Assembly: GCF_932526225.1 (NCBI RefSeq)
Contig: NC_064047.1
Location: 4,711,501-4,775,500 of the forward strand
Reading direction: 5' to 3'
From: Nematostella vectensis
Lineage: Eukaryota > Cnidaria > Anthozoa > Actiniaria > Edwardsiidae
Length of the DNA: 64,000 nucleotides
The notes under the pieces are model-generated. The model saw nothing but the letters and a program-made list of their open reading frames with translations, made no database searches and was not told the origin of the DNA. Each line of letters starts with the position of its first letter. The stretch's first letter is position 1. A program made the position numbers and the translations under genes. Shown piece after piece: positions 35,580-48,600 of this stretch.

Positions 35580-38500
35580 GGTGCTGTTCCTGGTCACCAC
35601 ATGCTGTCTGGCTGGCATTCAGTACCTGGTATATCAGGTCCTTGTCCAATGGATTTGGCTGGTACAGCGCACACATAGCACGGAACCCCTGGATCACGAT
35701 TGTCATATGCATTGCATTTGTCGGATTCTGTTCTGTTGGATTCATCTGGCTAAAGATGGAAAATAGGTAGGGAATATTTATATGCAGTGCCTGGGTGTCT
35801 TTTAGAGGTTATTTGACTTGTGTGACACTGTCGTGACACAACTTGTTATATTACTGTGTCTCTTTTTACCAGATCCCTCAAATTCTATTGTGTCTATTTG
35901 AAGGCAAGAAAAGTTATCTATTCCTCAAATCTTATTGTGTCTATTTGTAGGCCAGATAAGTTATCTTTCTCTCAAAACTTTATTGTGTCTATTTGTAAGC
36001 CATATAAGTTTTCTATCCCTCAAAACTTTATTGTGTCTATTTGTAGGCCTATAAGTTATTTATCCCTCAAATCTTATTGTGTCTATTTATAGGCCACATA
36101 AGCATACCTGTCAACTCTCCTGAATTAGGCGGGAGTCTCAAGATTTTGTACCCCTTCTCCCACTCTCCCGCGTTGAGCACCAAATTTCCCGCGTTTTAAC
36201 AATTTTTATTGCTTCCGAAAAATTATTCTATAGAAAATCGTCATTTTGCCTATTTTTTATTAAAATATTTGAAACAATAATTCCCTTGCGTAGCGCTATT
36301 TATCTAACATCCTCATGAGATCTATAAGTGGATTTGTTCGTGAGAGCTTTCAATACGGCAAACGCCTTCAAGGTTAAACCCACCCCTCCCAAAAAAAAAT
36401 GAATATACTCCATCCCTCCCCCCAAAAATTCTCAAGCCTTGAGATTTTCGGGGGTTGACAGGTATGCATAAGTTATCTATCCCTCACAACTTTATTGTGT
36501 CTATTTGAAAGCCACATAAGTTATCTATCCCTCACAACTTTATTGCGTCTATCTGTAAGCCACATAAGTTATCTATCCCTCAAATCTTGTGTCTATTTGT
36601 TGGCCAAAGTTATTTATCACTTAAACCTTATTGTGTATACTTGTAAGCCAGATAATTTTTTTTATTCCTCAAATCTTATTCGGTCTATTTGTTGGCCAAA
36701 GTTATCCATCACTTTAACCTTATTGTGTATATTTGTGAGCCAGATAAGTTGTTATCCCTCTAATCTTATTGGGTCTATTTGTTGGCCAAAGTAATCTATC
36801 CTTCAAATCTTGTAATGCAGGGCAGAGAAGCTATTCATCCCTCAGGACAGCCGTGCGACCAAAGATATGAACCGCGCCTCCAAACACTTCACAATGGACA
36901 GCCGACTACAAACCGTCATCTTCGTTCCTAGGCAACAAACTGACAGCATCCTCTCAAAGCAATGCATGATGGATATCCTCACAGTGCACATGCGCGTTGT
37001 GCTCTTGCCTCGCTACGAGAACCTCTGCCTCGCCGACCCGAGCACAAAGGATTGCCTTTTCATGAACCCAATAGAAATCTTCCAATTTAATAGTTCAAAT
37101 TTCAAGGACTCTAAGCGCAAACTTGAACAGGCGTACCGAGATAAGACACGTCTCATGAGTAATGGGCGCCCTGTGTGGTACAACTTTGGCGCGATGTTTG
37201 GAGGTCTTGTGATGAATCGGACAACTGATGTAATTGATCACGTGACAGCTGTACAGGCGATGTACTTTATAAGGACACCTCAGGGAGACGCTGAGCTTCA
37301 GGAGGTAATGGACTGGGAGAAAAGTTACGTAGATGCTATGGAACAGCTCGAGAAAGGTCTACGTTGTGCTAGGATCTACTACGACGCGCAGCGCAGTTTA
37401 GATGATGCTATTGCCGAGAGTACTGGGACGGACATTACATTTATTTCAGTGACGTATATGCTAATGATCTCTTTCGCATGCACTATGCTCGGCAAGTTCC
37501 GCAACCCACTCACCGGACACTCTCTCCTCGCGAACGCCGGGATCTTCACTGTGTTTCTCGGGATCCTCGCGGGATTCGGGTTCACAATGCTGGTGCAGAC
37601 CCCGTTCGTCAGTATCGCGGGCGCGCTTCCCTTTCTTATCATTGGGATTGGCATAGACGACATGTTTATCATCGTTGACGAGCTAGACCGTATGGAGCCA
37701 CGACTCTCTGTGATAGATACCGTCAAAGTTGTCATGGCAAACTCCGGTGCTACCGTAACCATGACGACATTGACAGACCTGGTGGCGTTTGCTGTGAGCA
37801 CGACATCGGAGCTTCCTGCCATTCGTTACTTCTGCGCCTACGCTGCGCTGTCGATCACTTTCGCCTACCTCATGATCGTGACGTTCTTCGTGGCCCTCAT
37901 GGCCTTCGATGTTCGAAGGATAAAAGCCAATCGTCGAGACTGCTTTCCAGTCTGCTTTGCCAGCCCGCCTAAAGCAGGCGCGCGAGCATGGGACGAGCCT
38001 CGGGCCCAGATCGCTAGCAAGGTCCTAGGGTTTTGGGCCCGTTTTCTGATGAGGTCTGGAACTAAGGGTATCGTGGTCTTTATATCACTAGTGCTTTTCG
38101 GGTGTGGCATATATGGGGCTGTAAACATCAGTGAAGACTTTGAGCCAAAATTGCTGGCCAAAGACGGGTCCACATTCCTTCAGTTTAATGAGGCTTTAGA
38201 GAGATATTTCCCACGCTCGGTTGAAGTCCACATTATTACTGATGAAAAAGTTGACTATTCCAATCGGAAAGTCCAAAGTGGAATTTTGGATCTCTCTGCA
38301 ATCGTCACTGAAAATCCATTTTATCAAAACACCACAATATCCTGGATTGTTTCTTTAAATGATTTTTCCAAGAAAACTGGGGCAAGCATCGAAGGGCCAT
38401 TCTTTATGAAAACTCTCCAGACGTTCCTCATAATTCCAGCTTTTCAATTTCTTGCCGAAGATTTACGATTCTCTCCCGACGGCTCTACGATTGTTGCGTC

Positions 38501-39635
38501 GAGAATTCGGTGTTACATCAAAGGGAACTTGAACTCTATTGGCCAGCGGGACGCGATGGTGACATTACGAGAGGATGTTGACGAGTTCTCCACCGTTCCC
38601 GCTTACCCCATTTCCAAGCCATTCCTGTACTTTGAGCAGTATGCCATCACCCTACGAGCAACGGTTCGTAATCTTGTGATCGCCGGCATTGCCATTCTTG
38701 TCATTACGTGTCCATTCTTGGTCGACCTTTCAGTCACAATTCTCGTCTTCTTCGGCTTCGTAGCCCTCGTCTTCGAGCTGTTTGGTCTGATGTACGTGTG
38801 GGGGGTCTCTTTAAATGGAGTCTCAATGATTAATCTTATTATGGCTATTGGGTTCGCTGTGGATTATAGCGCGCACATTGCGCATGCCTACGTCATGTCC
38901 TCTAAAGCCTTGCCGGAGGACCGCGTCGTAGACGCGCTTAGAACCCTGGGCGCTAGTGTTCTGATGGGAGGTAAGAGTAGATCCCGATTTTTGCGTTTTA
39001 CTTTCAACTTCAAAAGAAAGCAAGGGCACCTGGTTATTTAACTCTTTTCTCTGATGTCCGAGTAATAAGAAAAATCGCAACAATTCCCATAAGTGCCACA
39101 CTATTCTTTGCTGTTCTGTTCCTGGGTTGTTATCGTTGTTGTTATATTGCGCGTATTGAGCTCCTTTTTTTTTTCTCGCTGCCCAGGGGCCAGTACATTC
39201 ATTGGTATGGTGATGCTTGCCTTCGCCTCTTCGCAGATCTTCCGCATCTTCTTTAAAATGTTCTTTGGAATCGTGTTCCTTGGTCTCCTCCACGGCTTGT
39301 GCTTTTTACCCGTATATCTCACGATCTTCTGCCGATCAGCGCCGACGAGCCACCGAGAACCACCCGAGCGTTTCAGTCAACGAGTGTCTGACACTCACGA
39401 GATGAACGGCATTATGAACAAACCAATCATGGACATGAATTCGGGGCTCCAACATCTTTCCGAAAACGTCCCGAGGAACTCCGAGGAAAGCTCGACACCT
39501 CCTGGGGATTCACCGATTCCGGCCGAGACCGCCGAAGAAGACCGTCTTTGTCCGTCAGAAGAAGATACCAGGGGGAAGGGTAAGGCAGGTTTGTCACTTG
39601 CTAACCCTGACGCGGACAGGGAAACGATATTATGA
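35580..39635 (+). CDS. Patched/sterol-sensing-domain (RND-type) membrane protein, 5' end unresolved
   Basis: Exons: ?-35766, 36821-38970, 39187-39635; phases 2 and 1 agree. Exon 1 encodes FGWYSAHIARNPW and the first membrane helix ITIVICIAFVGFCSVGFIW; its frame has no ATG after the upstream stop, so the exon starts at an unplaced acceptor (35580 used; one after 35636 is also possible) and the start codon lies further upstream. Exon 2 continues with the lumenal loop, then a sterol-sensing/RND block with GIGIDDMF in helix 4, a second loop, and GFAVDYSAHIAHAY in helix 10. Exon 3 gives the last two helices and a hydrophilic Ser/Pro/Glu-rich tail. Length of about 900 residues suits the PTCHD/patched-related family, which moves sterols or lipids across membranes by proton or cation coupling; the substrate cannot be told. 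The two acidic motif residues expected of active RND pumps are present. Confidence 0.88.
35872..36815 (+). repeat. Minisatellite of about 46 bp filling intron 1 of the patched-like gene
   Basis: Units contain TTATCTATCCCTCAAAACTT and TATTGTGTCTATTTGTAGGC. Roughly a dozen copies of 40-50 bp, interrupted by a MITE at 36103-36466. The last degenerate unit ends only a few bases before the acceptor of exon 36821. Confidence 0.9.
36103..36466. mobile_element. MITE inserted in the minisatellite, with CATAAG target duplication
   Basis: CATACCTGTCAACTC at the left faces GGTTGACAGGTATG at the right. CATAAG flanks both sides (36097-36102, 36467-36472); removing the element and one copy recreates a normal minisatellite unit (CCACATAAGTTATCTATCCC), so the empty site can be read from neighbouring units. 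Inner arms also pair (GTCTCAAGATTTT with GAGATTTTC). C-rich and A-rich interior. Confidence 0.9.
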
Positions 39636-39733
39636 TATATTACCACAGGGTTGCCACAGATTGTTGTTTTGAGATTCTGCTTCGTCTTTGCCTATATGAT
39701 CGCTATGGCAGTTTCATAGCGAAAAGCGCAACG

Positions 39734-39739
39734 AATAAA
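39734..39739 (+). terminator. Poly(A) signal of the patched-like gene
   Basis: AATAAA about 100 bp after the stop codon at 39633-39635, the first such signal downstream. Confidence 0.55.
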
Positions 39740-40356
39740 GGATAATAATATATATTTCAAACGTCCATATTAAGGCAATGAGAAATACCTGGGGGCTTTT
39801 AACAAATAGACAAATGACTGCGTGGGACACTTGATAAATTTACCTTAACTTCCACTCGACTTGCGGTTTCTTCGTGTCCGCTTTGCCCTGGTAAACCAAA
39901 CTACTGGCAATTTGTTTGGGTCTTCTGTGGTGTTTCAGGCTTCCTTTCTTTTTTTCCATCAGTAACTGTTTTTGGGTTGCCTATCCCCAACCTCTCTCGC
40001 GTCAAGCCCAAACACAGGGATCCCGAACAAAACTCCGCGGAGCTGCCGGGTCGTTCTCTTAGATAAGACTGTAAGGTGTGTTGAGGCCACATTTGTAATA
40101 ATCTGTCGCATTTCTTATAACCGCCACATTTGTAATAAGGTAGGCCACATTTGTAATAAACTATCAGATGTCTCATGAAAGAAAAATCGTACGACAACCA
40201 AACTTGGTAGGCGTCACGTATCAAGCGTGGTGCAACCAGATGGTCACAAAAATAAAGAATATCCACATCCCATGAAAGAAGCATCATATGACAACCAAAC
40301 TTGATAGGTGTCATGTAGGTATCAAGGGAAGTGCAACGAGATGGTCACGGGATATG

Positions 40357-40464
40357 TGACGTCATCGATGACGTCATCAAAAGTATCGATATCTCACGAA
40401 AGAAACATCATATGACATCTAGTGTTAAGGCAGTGTCAACAAAATGACGTCATCGATGACGTCA
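40357..40464. promoter_or_regulatory. Two 20-bp palindromes, each with two perfect CRE sites
   Basis: TGACGTCATCGATGACGTCA at 40357-40376 and again at 40445-40464. Each is a perfect palindrome made of two TGACGTCA (CREB/ATF consensus) sites around ATCGAT. The flanks of the two copies differ, apart from a following TCAAA. Both lie inside the foldback element. Confidence 0.6.
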
Positions 40465-40542
40465 TCAAAGGAAAAGGAAATAATATCTCGAGAACTGAGC
40501 TTGAGTAATTTATGTTATTGATAAGTGAAACCCCGACTGATA

Positions 40543-40717
40543 TATACGCGCCCATCTCTTGGGCGAAAAAAATATCATTATAAGATCCACCACACAGTAC
40601 GTCGAGCGCAAACGCTTAGTTTCTTAGTTTTTAGTTAGTCTAGAAGCGTGTGTATTGTGATGCCTTGTGTATGTGTCTAAAAAAAACTTTTAGCCCGAGA
40701 TAGATGGGCGCGTATGT
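40543..40717. mobile_element. Short inverted-repeat element nested in the foldback element
   Basis: ATACGCGCCCATCTCTTGGG at the left and the complement of ATACGCGCCCATCTATCTCG at the right bound about 175 bp. Confidence 0.5.
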
Positions 40718-42200
40718 AGTACCAAATGGACACTTTAGTAATGAACTCCTATTGATATCGCATTATGATACCTGCTGTCATTCTTATAACATGATAAGGC
40801 GTGCATTTTATTATTATTGAGTTAAATTGATTGTTACTTATATATTAATTAATATTTTTAATTACTGTTGGGAACATAATGATTATGAGAATAATAGTTG
40901 ATTATCATTAATTATCAGAATTGCCCTTTTTCCACATGATGGGACTAAATATGCATTTTGTTCTTTATGGCATATTGGTCTTTCTTTTACGGGATAAAAT
41001 ATGATCTTTCATGTCTGACGATGTGTCTATTATGACATATTTTTTTGTTTATATTTCTTATTTTTAAATGACGTCACATATCACGTGGCCATCTAATTGA
41101 CCTACCTAATTACATATGTGGCCGTTATAACAAATGTAGGTTATTGCAAATGTAGTCTCAACAAGTTGCGAAACTTCACACGATTTGTAATTTATTTGTA
41201 CATAATAAACAAGTGTTTGTTTTAAAATTTAACCCATTGACTCCTGGCTATTTTTTAGCTGAATTTACAAAAAACAGACTGAAAATAGATACCTCCCCCC
41301 CTATTCTGAGTTTTATACAACCTGTCAAAGTCAAACACAGCTGCACCTAGTCAGCGGTATCCAAGCTTCCCAACAGTGCTTTGCGGTCCCCACTTTTAAT
41401 TCCTCGTCGTTGTGCTGAAGCCAGCACAAGTTGATGGTTGCTTGTATTTTTCATCAAAAATACAGCTATGAGCATATTAGGAGAGTGTCTCAGGACATCA
41501 TGAAGTCTTTTGGGGCATAATTGAGTGCTTTGCTTATGGATATTTGCAAGCAAAGGTGGATTCATGATGATTTTTTCTTGTTTGGCTGTGCCTGGATAAG
41601 AAAATAATTTTCTAATGAATCACCACAGCTCTCCTAAATGCTGTCTTTTCTGAAACCAAATTGATTCCAAAATTGTTTACACTGCTATTCTGGGTCTGTA
41701 TGACCTGGAATTGATTTGTTTGGCTTTGGGGTGAAAAGACTCTTATCTGACTTTGGGGAGAGGAGTGTTGACTGGCCCTCCCCTCGTGAATTTTTCCCTG
41801 GATCTCCCAGAATGCTTTTCAATCCGTAAAGGCATCTTCGTGGTTTTACAAGCCTTCAAGGAGTGGACATTGTGTTTTGAGGCCATGGAAATGAACCTGG
41901 AGGATCAGAATAAAGGTATCTATTTGTGTCTTGAGCTGTGTTTGCTGTTCTCTCTCCCTTGTGTTGTATTTTGAGCGTTTTATTGAGAGGGGTGATTTGA
42001 AATTTGTCAAAGAACCTGTGCTATTATTTGGCTTAAGAGTAGTTGCCAACACCTTGGTTGGATGCATATCTTCAAGACCATTTATCCCTTAGACTGATGC
42101 CTGAGTATCTTCATCTTTTTGTGTTTAGTTTGCATTTATGAATTTTTTGGGTTGTGGGTACTTCCCAAAGCCGGTACAGGCCGGTTGAGGGGTCAATGTG

Positions 42201-42531
42201 TGTCACCTCCTCGCGCAGGCCCGCGAGGCGATGGGGCTCATAAACCACGACGACAACCGATTATAAACACAACGATTTATTCCGATGCTTGAATAACACA
42301 CTTATTAACTTCCGGAACCTGGCAGCTCCTTCTACAATGTAGCTTCTAGCGGTTTTCTACAATAAAATTACAGCTATAAGTGCGAATAACAAACGACATA
42401 AGAATCGAGAAAATGAAAAACTCACCAAGCTGTCGGCCATTACAAACTCTGACTTTCTGACTTGTACAAACTTGTTTAGTCATGTGACACCGATATAATT
42501 ACCACAGGTATACCGCGCGTCGGTAGCCACA
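42201..42531 (-). repeat. 3' LTR of the BEL/Pao element
   Basis: Begins TGTCACCTCCTCGCGCAGGC and ends CGGTAGCCACA as written on the plus strand. I see no difference from the other LTR on reading both through. Confidence 0.95.
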
Positions 42532-42629
42532 CCGGCCCCTAAATATAAACTACCTGAAAGTTTTTATTTACACTTAATCAAGCGGCAACCGACGATATCT
42601 CCGTTACTTTACATTACGCAGTTCACTCT

Positions 42630-45600
42630 CTAGTTATCCATCTCCAATTTACAGAGACGCGTCACCGGTCGCGTAAGTATAGTGCTGCTCACTTGAACAT
42701 CTCCTCGCCTCCGTCTTTTCGCTCGCGTCGCGACAGTAGATACCGTCTTCACCATGGCGCTGCGCACACGGCCATCACTACTTGGTAGGACTTCCATCAC
42801 ACGTGCAAGTGGCCATTCGCCTCTCCGAAAGTTCTCATCAGCCAAAAGAACTACATCACCTTCCTTGAGGTTTTCTCTGACAGTAGTCCACTTCGTTCTC
42901 TCCATCAGCGTTGGGAGATATTCACTTGTCCACCGACGCCAAAATCTGTTGCTCAGATATTGGGCTTGTCTCCAGGCTCGCCTACAATACATATCTTCCT
43001 TTCCAAATACGCCTGGTGGCACACTAGGCGTTGGTCTCAAGTGAAGCAAATGGTTGGGAGTTAGGGGCATCTCATCCTCGATATCATCACTGTTACGTGT
43101 CAGTGGTCTGCTATTGATGATGTTCACGGTCTCCGCCATTACCGTGAGAAGCACCTCATCGGAAACTATTTGTTCATTCAACAGCGACTTCAACACACGC
43201 TTGGTAGTCTGTACCATCCTTTCCCATGCACCACCCATGTGGCTTGCCGCAGGTGGGATAAAGCTCCACTTAATCCGCCCTTGGATACAAAACCTGTTGA
43301 TCCTCTCGAGATCCCATTCTTCGAGGGCTTGCTTTAGCTCCTTATCTGCCTTCGTAAAATTTGTACCATTATCACTATGGATCTCTTTAGGATATCCTCT
43401 AAGACTGATAAACCGTCGCAGGGCGTTAATCATGGAGTCCGTGTCCATTGAATGCGTTATCTCAACATGCACAGCTCTCATGCTGAGGCACGAAAACAAA
43501 CATCCATACCTCTTAACCTTTGACCTTCCGACCTTGACCTCCATTGGGCCAAAGTAATCGACCCCTACGTAAGTGAAGGGTGGCTCCTCAGCTGCAACTC
43601 GCATAGCCGGAAGGTCTGCCATGAATTGCTCCATTGGCTTTGCTCTTCTTCTCTGACACTTAAGACACTTGCCAATCACTCGACGAACTGCAGATCGTCC
43701 CTTTATTACCCAATACTCGTTTCTCAGAGACGACAAAACTGACTCTTGACCCATATGTCCAACACTCTGATGATGATCCATAATAATCAGGTCTGTAACA
43801 TGATTCTTGTAGGGTAGTATTATAGGATGTCGCAACTCGTAGTCAACCTGTGCCTTCCCGATCCGTCCTCCGACACGTATCAGTCCGTTTTCTTTCTGCG
43901 GACATAACTTACTGATTGACTTGTCAGATTTCTCATGCAATCTCTCGTCAGGGAATTCTTCTCGTTGAACATGCCGCAGAATTATGCACTCTGCCTCTTG
44001 CAACTCCTCAACCGTCATTAATCCTCCGACGTCCCTCTTCTCATGCTCACCTTGGGCTTCCTTGCGTTGCAACACCTTACTCCTTAAGAATTGCTTGTAT
44101 CGCAATAACCAGGCGATCGATAACTTCAACTTCTGCCACGAAGAGTGGTACATGATGATGTCATTAATAACATTTCTCCGTTTCTCCTCACATGTCACAT
44201 ACACTTGTGCTTCCTTTCTGACTTCTGGGTCATCGTCCGTAATCTCAGGAATTGTGATCACCTTAGGCCAGTCTGCATCGTCCTCCAATAGGAAGCTCGG
44301 TCCCTTCAGCCACCGATCGTTCCTGATTAGAGTGTCCATCTTGAGTCCCTTTGAGCCATCATCAGCTGGGTTGTCATCCCTATTCACATACCGCCATTCT
44401 CCTGCATTGGAACCATCATGTATAATTGTCAAACGATTGGACTCAAAGGTGTGAAACCTCTTCGTTTCATTGTTAATGCACTTAAGCACCGACATTGAAT
44501 CAGTCCAATAGTTCACTTTGTTTACCTTAAGATCCAGCTCTTCCCGGATAATCTTACTCAACTTTACCGAAATAACAGCAGCGGTTAGTTCTAGTCTTGG
44601 AATAGAGATCTCTCGCAGGGGAGCTAGTCGTGCCTTCCCCATGACAAATGAGCAATGTTTACGACCCTCTACATCTTCTAGTCGTAAGTAAGCCACCGCT
44701 GAATAACCTTGCCTTGATGCATCCGAGAACACATGTAGTTGAGCGTCTTTGAGTTCCTTGAAATCTTTCGGCTTAAAACATCGATCAACCTTCACCTCTT
44801 CTAGCTTGGGAAGATCTTCCACCCACCGCATCCACTGGGCAGAATCATCTGGGTTCATGGGATCATCCCATCCAACTTGCTTTCTGGTCAACACTTGTAG
44901 AAGCAGCTTTCCTTTCATGGTATAGGGTGCAATAAATCCAAGAGGATCAAACAAAGAGTAGACAATTGATAATACACTCCGCTTGGTTGCAGGTTTCTCC
45001 TTTGCACGTCTGTTGCTGTCCGCAACATCCCATACAAATTGATCATCTTCCACATTCCACTTCAAACCGAGTGTCGAAGTCGTCGGCCGCTCTAGCTCGT
45101 TCAACATTGACTTGGCTTGATGCTTCTCTGGTACCGATGCAATCACATCCTTGTCTTTACTGCACCACTTGGTCAAGTTGAACCCTCCCTTTTCCAACAC
45201 TTCTCTGATATCACTTACAAGTTTAACTGCATTCTCAGTCGTATCCGTAGACTTCATAAGATCATCCACATACATATTTCTAACTATTGCGTCAGACACT
45301 TCCGGGTTGGTGTTATCCTTAAGTTCTATTGTCTTCTTCAAACAATAGTTCACTACACTTGGTGACGATGTCGCACCGAACAAGTGTTTCACCATCCTGT
45401 ACTCCTCCAACTCTCCAGATAAATCAGAGTTGGGCCACCATAAAAACCTTAATGCATCACAGTCCCTTGGATTCACCCGTACCTGATGAAACATTGACTC
45501 CACATCCGCGACTAATCCGATCTTCTCCTCCCGAAAACGACTTAATACTGCAACAAGATTGTTTGTCAAGTCCGGTCCTTGTAACAATTGTTCATTTAAC

Positions 45601-48600
45601 GAAGTTCCTCCATACTTTGCTGCACAGTCAAAAACAATTCGCACTTTATCCTTCTTCAATGGGTGTGTCACTGGGTGGTGGCTTAAGTACCACAACCGCC
45701 CATCACTTCGCGCCAACTCTTCAGCCGGTACCTTCTCTGCATGACCTCGCTCGATGTAATCATTCATTGTCTCCTTATACTTATCAAACAGAACACCGTC
45801 TCTAAGAAATCTCTTCTTCAGAAGACAGCACCTTCTTTCCGCCATAATCTTGTTATATGGTAAATAGGGCGGGTCTCTCCTCCAAGGAAGTGCTACCTGA
45901 TAGTGCCCGTCGACTATCTCTAGTGTATCTTCCATTATCTCTAGTGCACGCTTATTTTCAATAGAAGGACAGACGTTTGAACTGACAACTGAATCCGCAA
46001 AGTCAGTTTGCCAGAGTCTTTCTAATTGTTGCTGCAATACCTCCTTATCAATCTCCTTCTCTATTTCTAAATCCGCAGTCTTGAGCTTAGCAGTTCTAGA
46101 GACATTGTCCTTAAACGAACAATGCTGTGGTGCACCTGTACCATCATGCTCAGCAAGCTTGGTATCTTCCGGGTGGGTATGTGCTACAAGACATGATTCC
46201 TCATTATAAAGTTCTTCAGGAAATTGCTTATTCGCTACATTAATAAGGTTAACCGAGCACTGGTCACTGTCCCTTTTTCCGCACATGGGACCCATCACCG
46301 TCCATCCAAGAGAATATCTCACACCGACCGGTTCTCCATCGTTACCAGCCTTGTATTCTAGTGGTACAAACAGCAATGGATTTTCCTTAAGTCCAATAAT
46401 GAGTCCAACTTCTGACGCACCGCATTCTTGCAAGTTAATGCTCCTCAAATGAGTAAATTGTTCAACATCTTCCTTCCTTGGTATACAACTAGAAGATACA
46501 GGAATTTCCTTCACTGTCCTGACATTTAACAACTCACTTTCTACCATTCCATCTTGTGACATTACTACGAGATCAATCATGTGACCTTTGAGTTTCCTCG
46601 TTCCCGTTACACCAGCTAGTTCAAAGTTCATGGCAATGCCATCACATCCAAGGTCAGTAAACAATTGTTCCTTACACAATGACACTTCACTGCCACTATC
46701 TAGCAATGCATAAGTCTCCAATACCCTGTCATCTCCTTTCACCTTGACCTTGACCGGAATGACACCCAGGCACACTCTGCGCTCACCGGCCCCAGTTGCG
46801 ACAGAAACTGAGGCTACACTTGTACTACCCGCATTAACACCTGTTGTTTCTGGTGCCGATGCGTTAGGTCTAGCTTGTCCGGGTGACTTGTCAATCTTGT
46901 TGTCAACCGTGTTATCCCTTCTTTCTTGTACCGAAAAATGTAGTAAAGTATGGTGTTCTTTACCACAACCTTTCACTTGGCACTTAAAGGTTGTCTTAGG
47001 ACATGTGTCCCTAAAATGCCCTCCACTTAAACACTTAAAACATAATCTATTAGACAAGATTAATTTGTTTCTCTCTTCACTGTTCAGTTCCTTAAACTGT
47101 GCACACTTCCATAATCCATGAGGTCCAGAACAAATCACACACTTCCAGCTTGCATTCCCCTGTCCCCTCTGTTGTCTCTGTTCACTATTCTGGGGTGGGG
47201 TCACTCCAGTTGCCATGCTTGACCTAGGGGTTTGTTTCTTATCACTGTCATTCCTTTTCTTACCCCTCTGAGAGCTGGCAGACACAAGATCTTCCCCAAA
47301 CTCATTGTTCACAAGTTTGGCTCTTTCCTTGATAAACTTCAAGAAATCCGAAAAATTAGGCCTTGACCCTGATTCAATAATCCTGCCCGCACGTTCGGTC
47401 CATTTTCCCTTCATGAAATATGGTAGCTTGTTGTTTAGTTCTCTAAGAGTACTTGTGTAATTTAATTCACTAACATAATCGCTTCCCATGCCTGACAATG
47501 TGCGGTGAGCTACTTCAAGGTGTCTAGAAAATTCCAGTAAAGCTGGCCCTCCACCGTTCCGCAATGGCGGGAGGTCTTGTAACCTTTTCAGGTGTGCCTT
47601 AGCAATAATGTGCGGAAGTCCAAAATTCTCCTTCAAGGTGTTCTTTGCTGTATTATAGCCCTCCGAAGTAGGCAAGTTCACACAACTTTCAATTGCATCC
47701 CTTGCCTTGCCTGTGCAATGTTGTATTAAGTACTGTAATTTCCTAGAATTATCACTAGTTAGGCTCTCGAGGCATGTCTCAAAGTTATGCATAAATGAAA
47801 CATAGTTTATGGGATTACCGTCAAAGTGCATGTATTCAATCCTTGGGGTACTCATTGCCTGAGACAGTACTCTAGCCACATGTTCTCCACTATCAAATAA
47901 TCCATTGTTGCTGTTAGTTGATGGTTGTGAGCCAGGTAAATTCAACCCAGCTTGGGCTTCCTTTGTTCCATTGTTCAGCATTGTTTCTTCACCACCCCGC
48001 ACATGGCTACTAATCTCCCGATTCACCCTTTCACTCTCATGACTCTTGTCAACACTTAACTCCGATGATAAACAAACAGACACACAGGATTCCTTTAATC
48101 CAGCACTAGACGATACATTGTTATTATTTCCAATACAAGGCTCCACCATTAGCTCCTTATTAACAACAATTTCCTCTGTTAATTTCACAGTAGGGTTTGT
48201 ACTCACATTTCCAATAGGTGCATGCTGCTCAATTTTGTTTTCAGATTGAGCCTTGAAAACATCACATACATCCTCTGACACAGCAGACTTATTACTCTGA
48301 TCCACATTCAAGTCTTCCCTTTCCTTCTTATAAATCATGTAGCTTGTTTGAGCCTTTTCACATTTTACTTCAGCTTCCAAAAGTTCATGAGCATATTTTA
48401 ACTCATCAAATTTTCTATTGAGCTGCTGTTTTTTCCGTAAATGTCCCAGATCTAATTTACTCAATGCTGCTCTCTCCTCTAAGGCAGCAACACTCTTAAC
48501 ACTTGATCTTGAATATCTTGAACTATGTCTACTAGAAACATGTGATCTGCTTTCTCTATCACTCACCCTTGACTTCGTGTGTCTCTCAGAAACCTGAGAT

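Larger units (their letters stand above)
40079..41165. mobile_element. Foldback element with ACATTTGTAATAA-repeat arms
   Basis: The left arm has GTTGAGGCCACATTTGTAAT and two more CCACATTTGTAATAA copies; the right arm is the complement of GTTGAGACTACATTTGCAAT and CGGCCACATATGTAATTAGG. The interior has two copies of a unit of about 100 bp (ATGACAACCAAACTTG ... GATGGTCAC), twin CRE palindromes, and a nested inverted-repeat element. No coding capacity. Confidence 0.7.
39636..42200. other. Intergenic, repeat-derived
   Basis: The 3' flank of the patched-like gene leads into a 1.1-kb foldback element (40079-41165). From 41166 to 42200 there are stretches such as CCCATTGACTCCTGGCTATT followed by CAGACTGAAAATAGA that look like an old MITE, and a plus-strand open frame at 41753-41974 with no recognisable domain. 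No gene is called. Confidence 0.5.

Noticed and set aside
35524-35745. 73-codon minus-strand frame
   Set aside because: It is antisense to the first membrane-helix exon of the patched-like gene, whose plus-strand reading fits the family and splices in phase.
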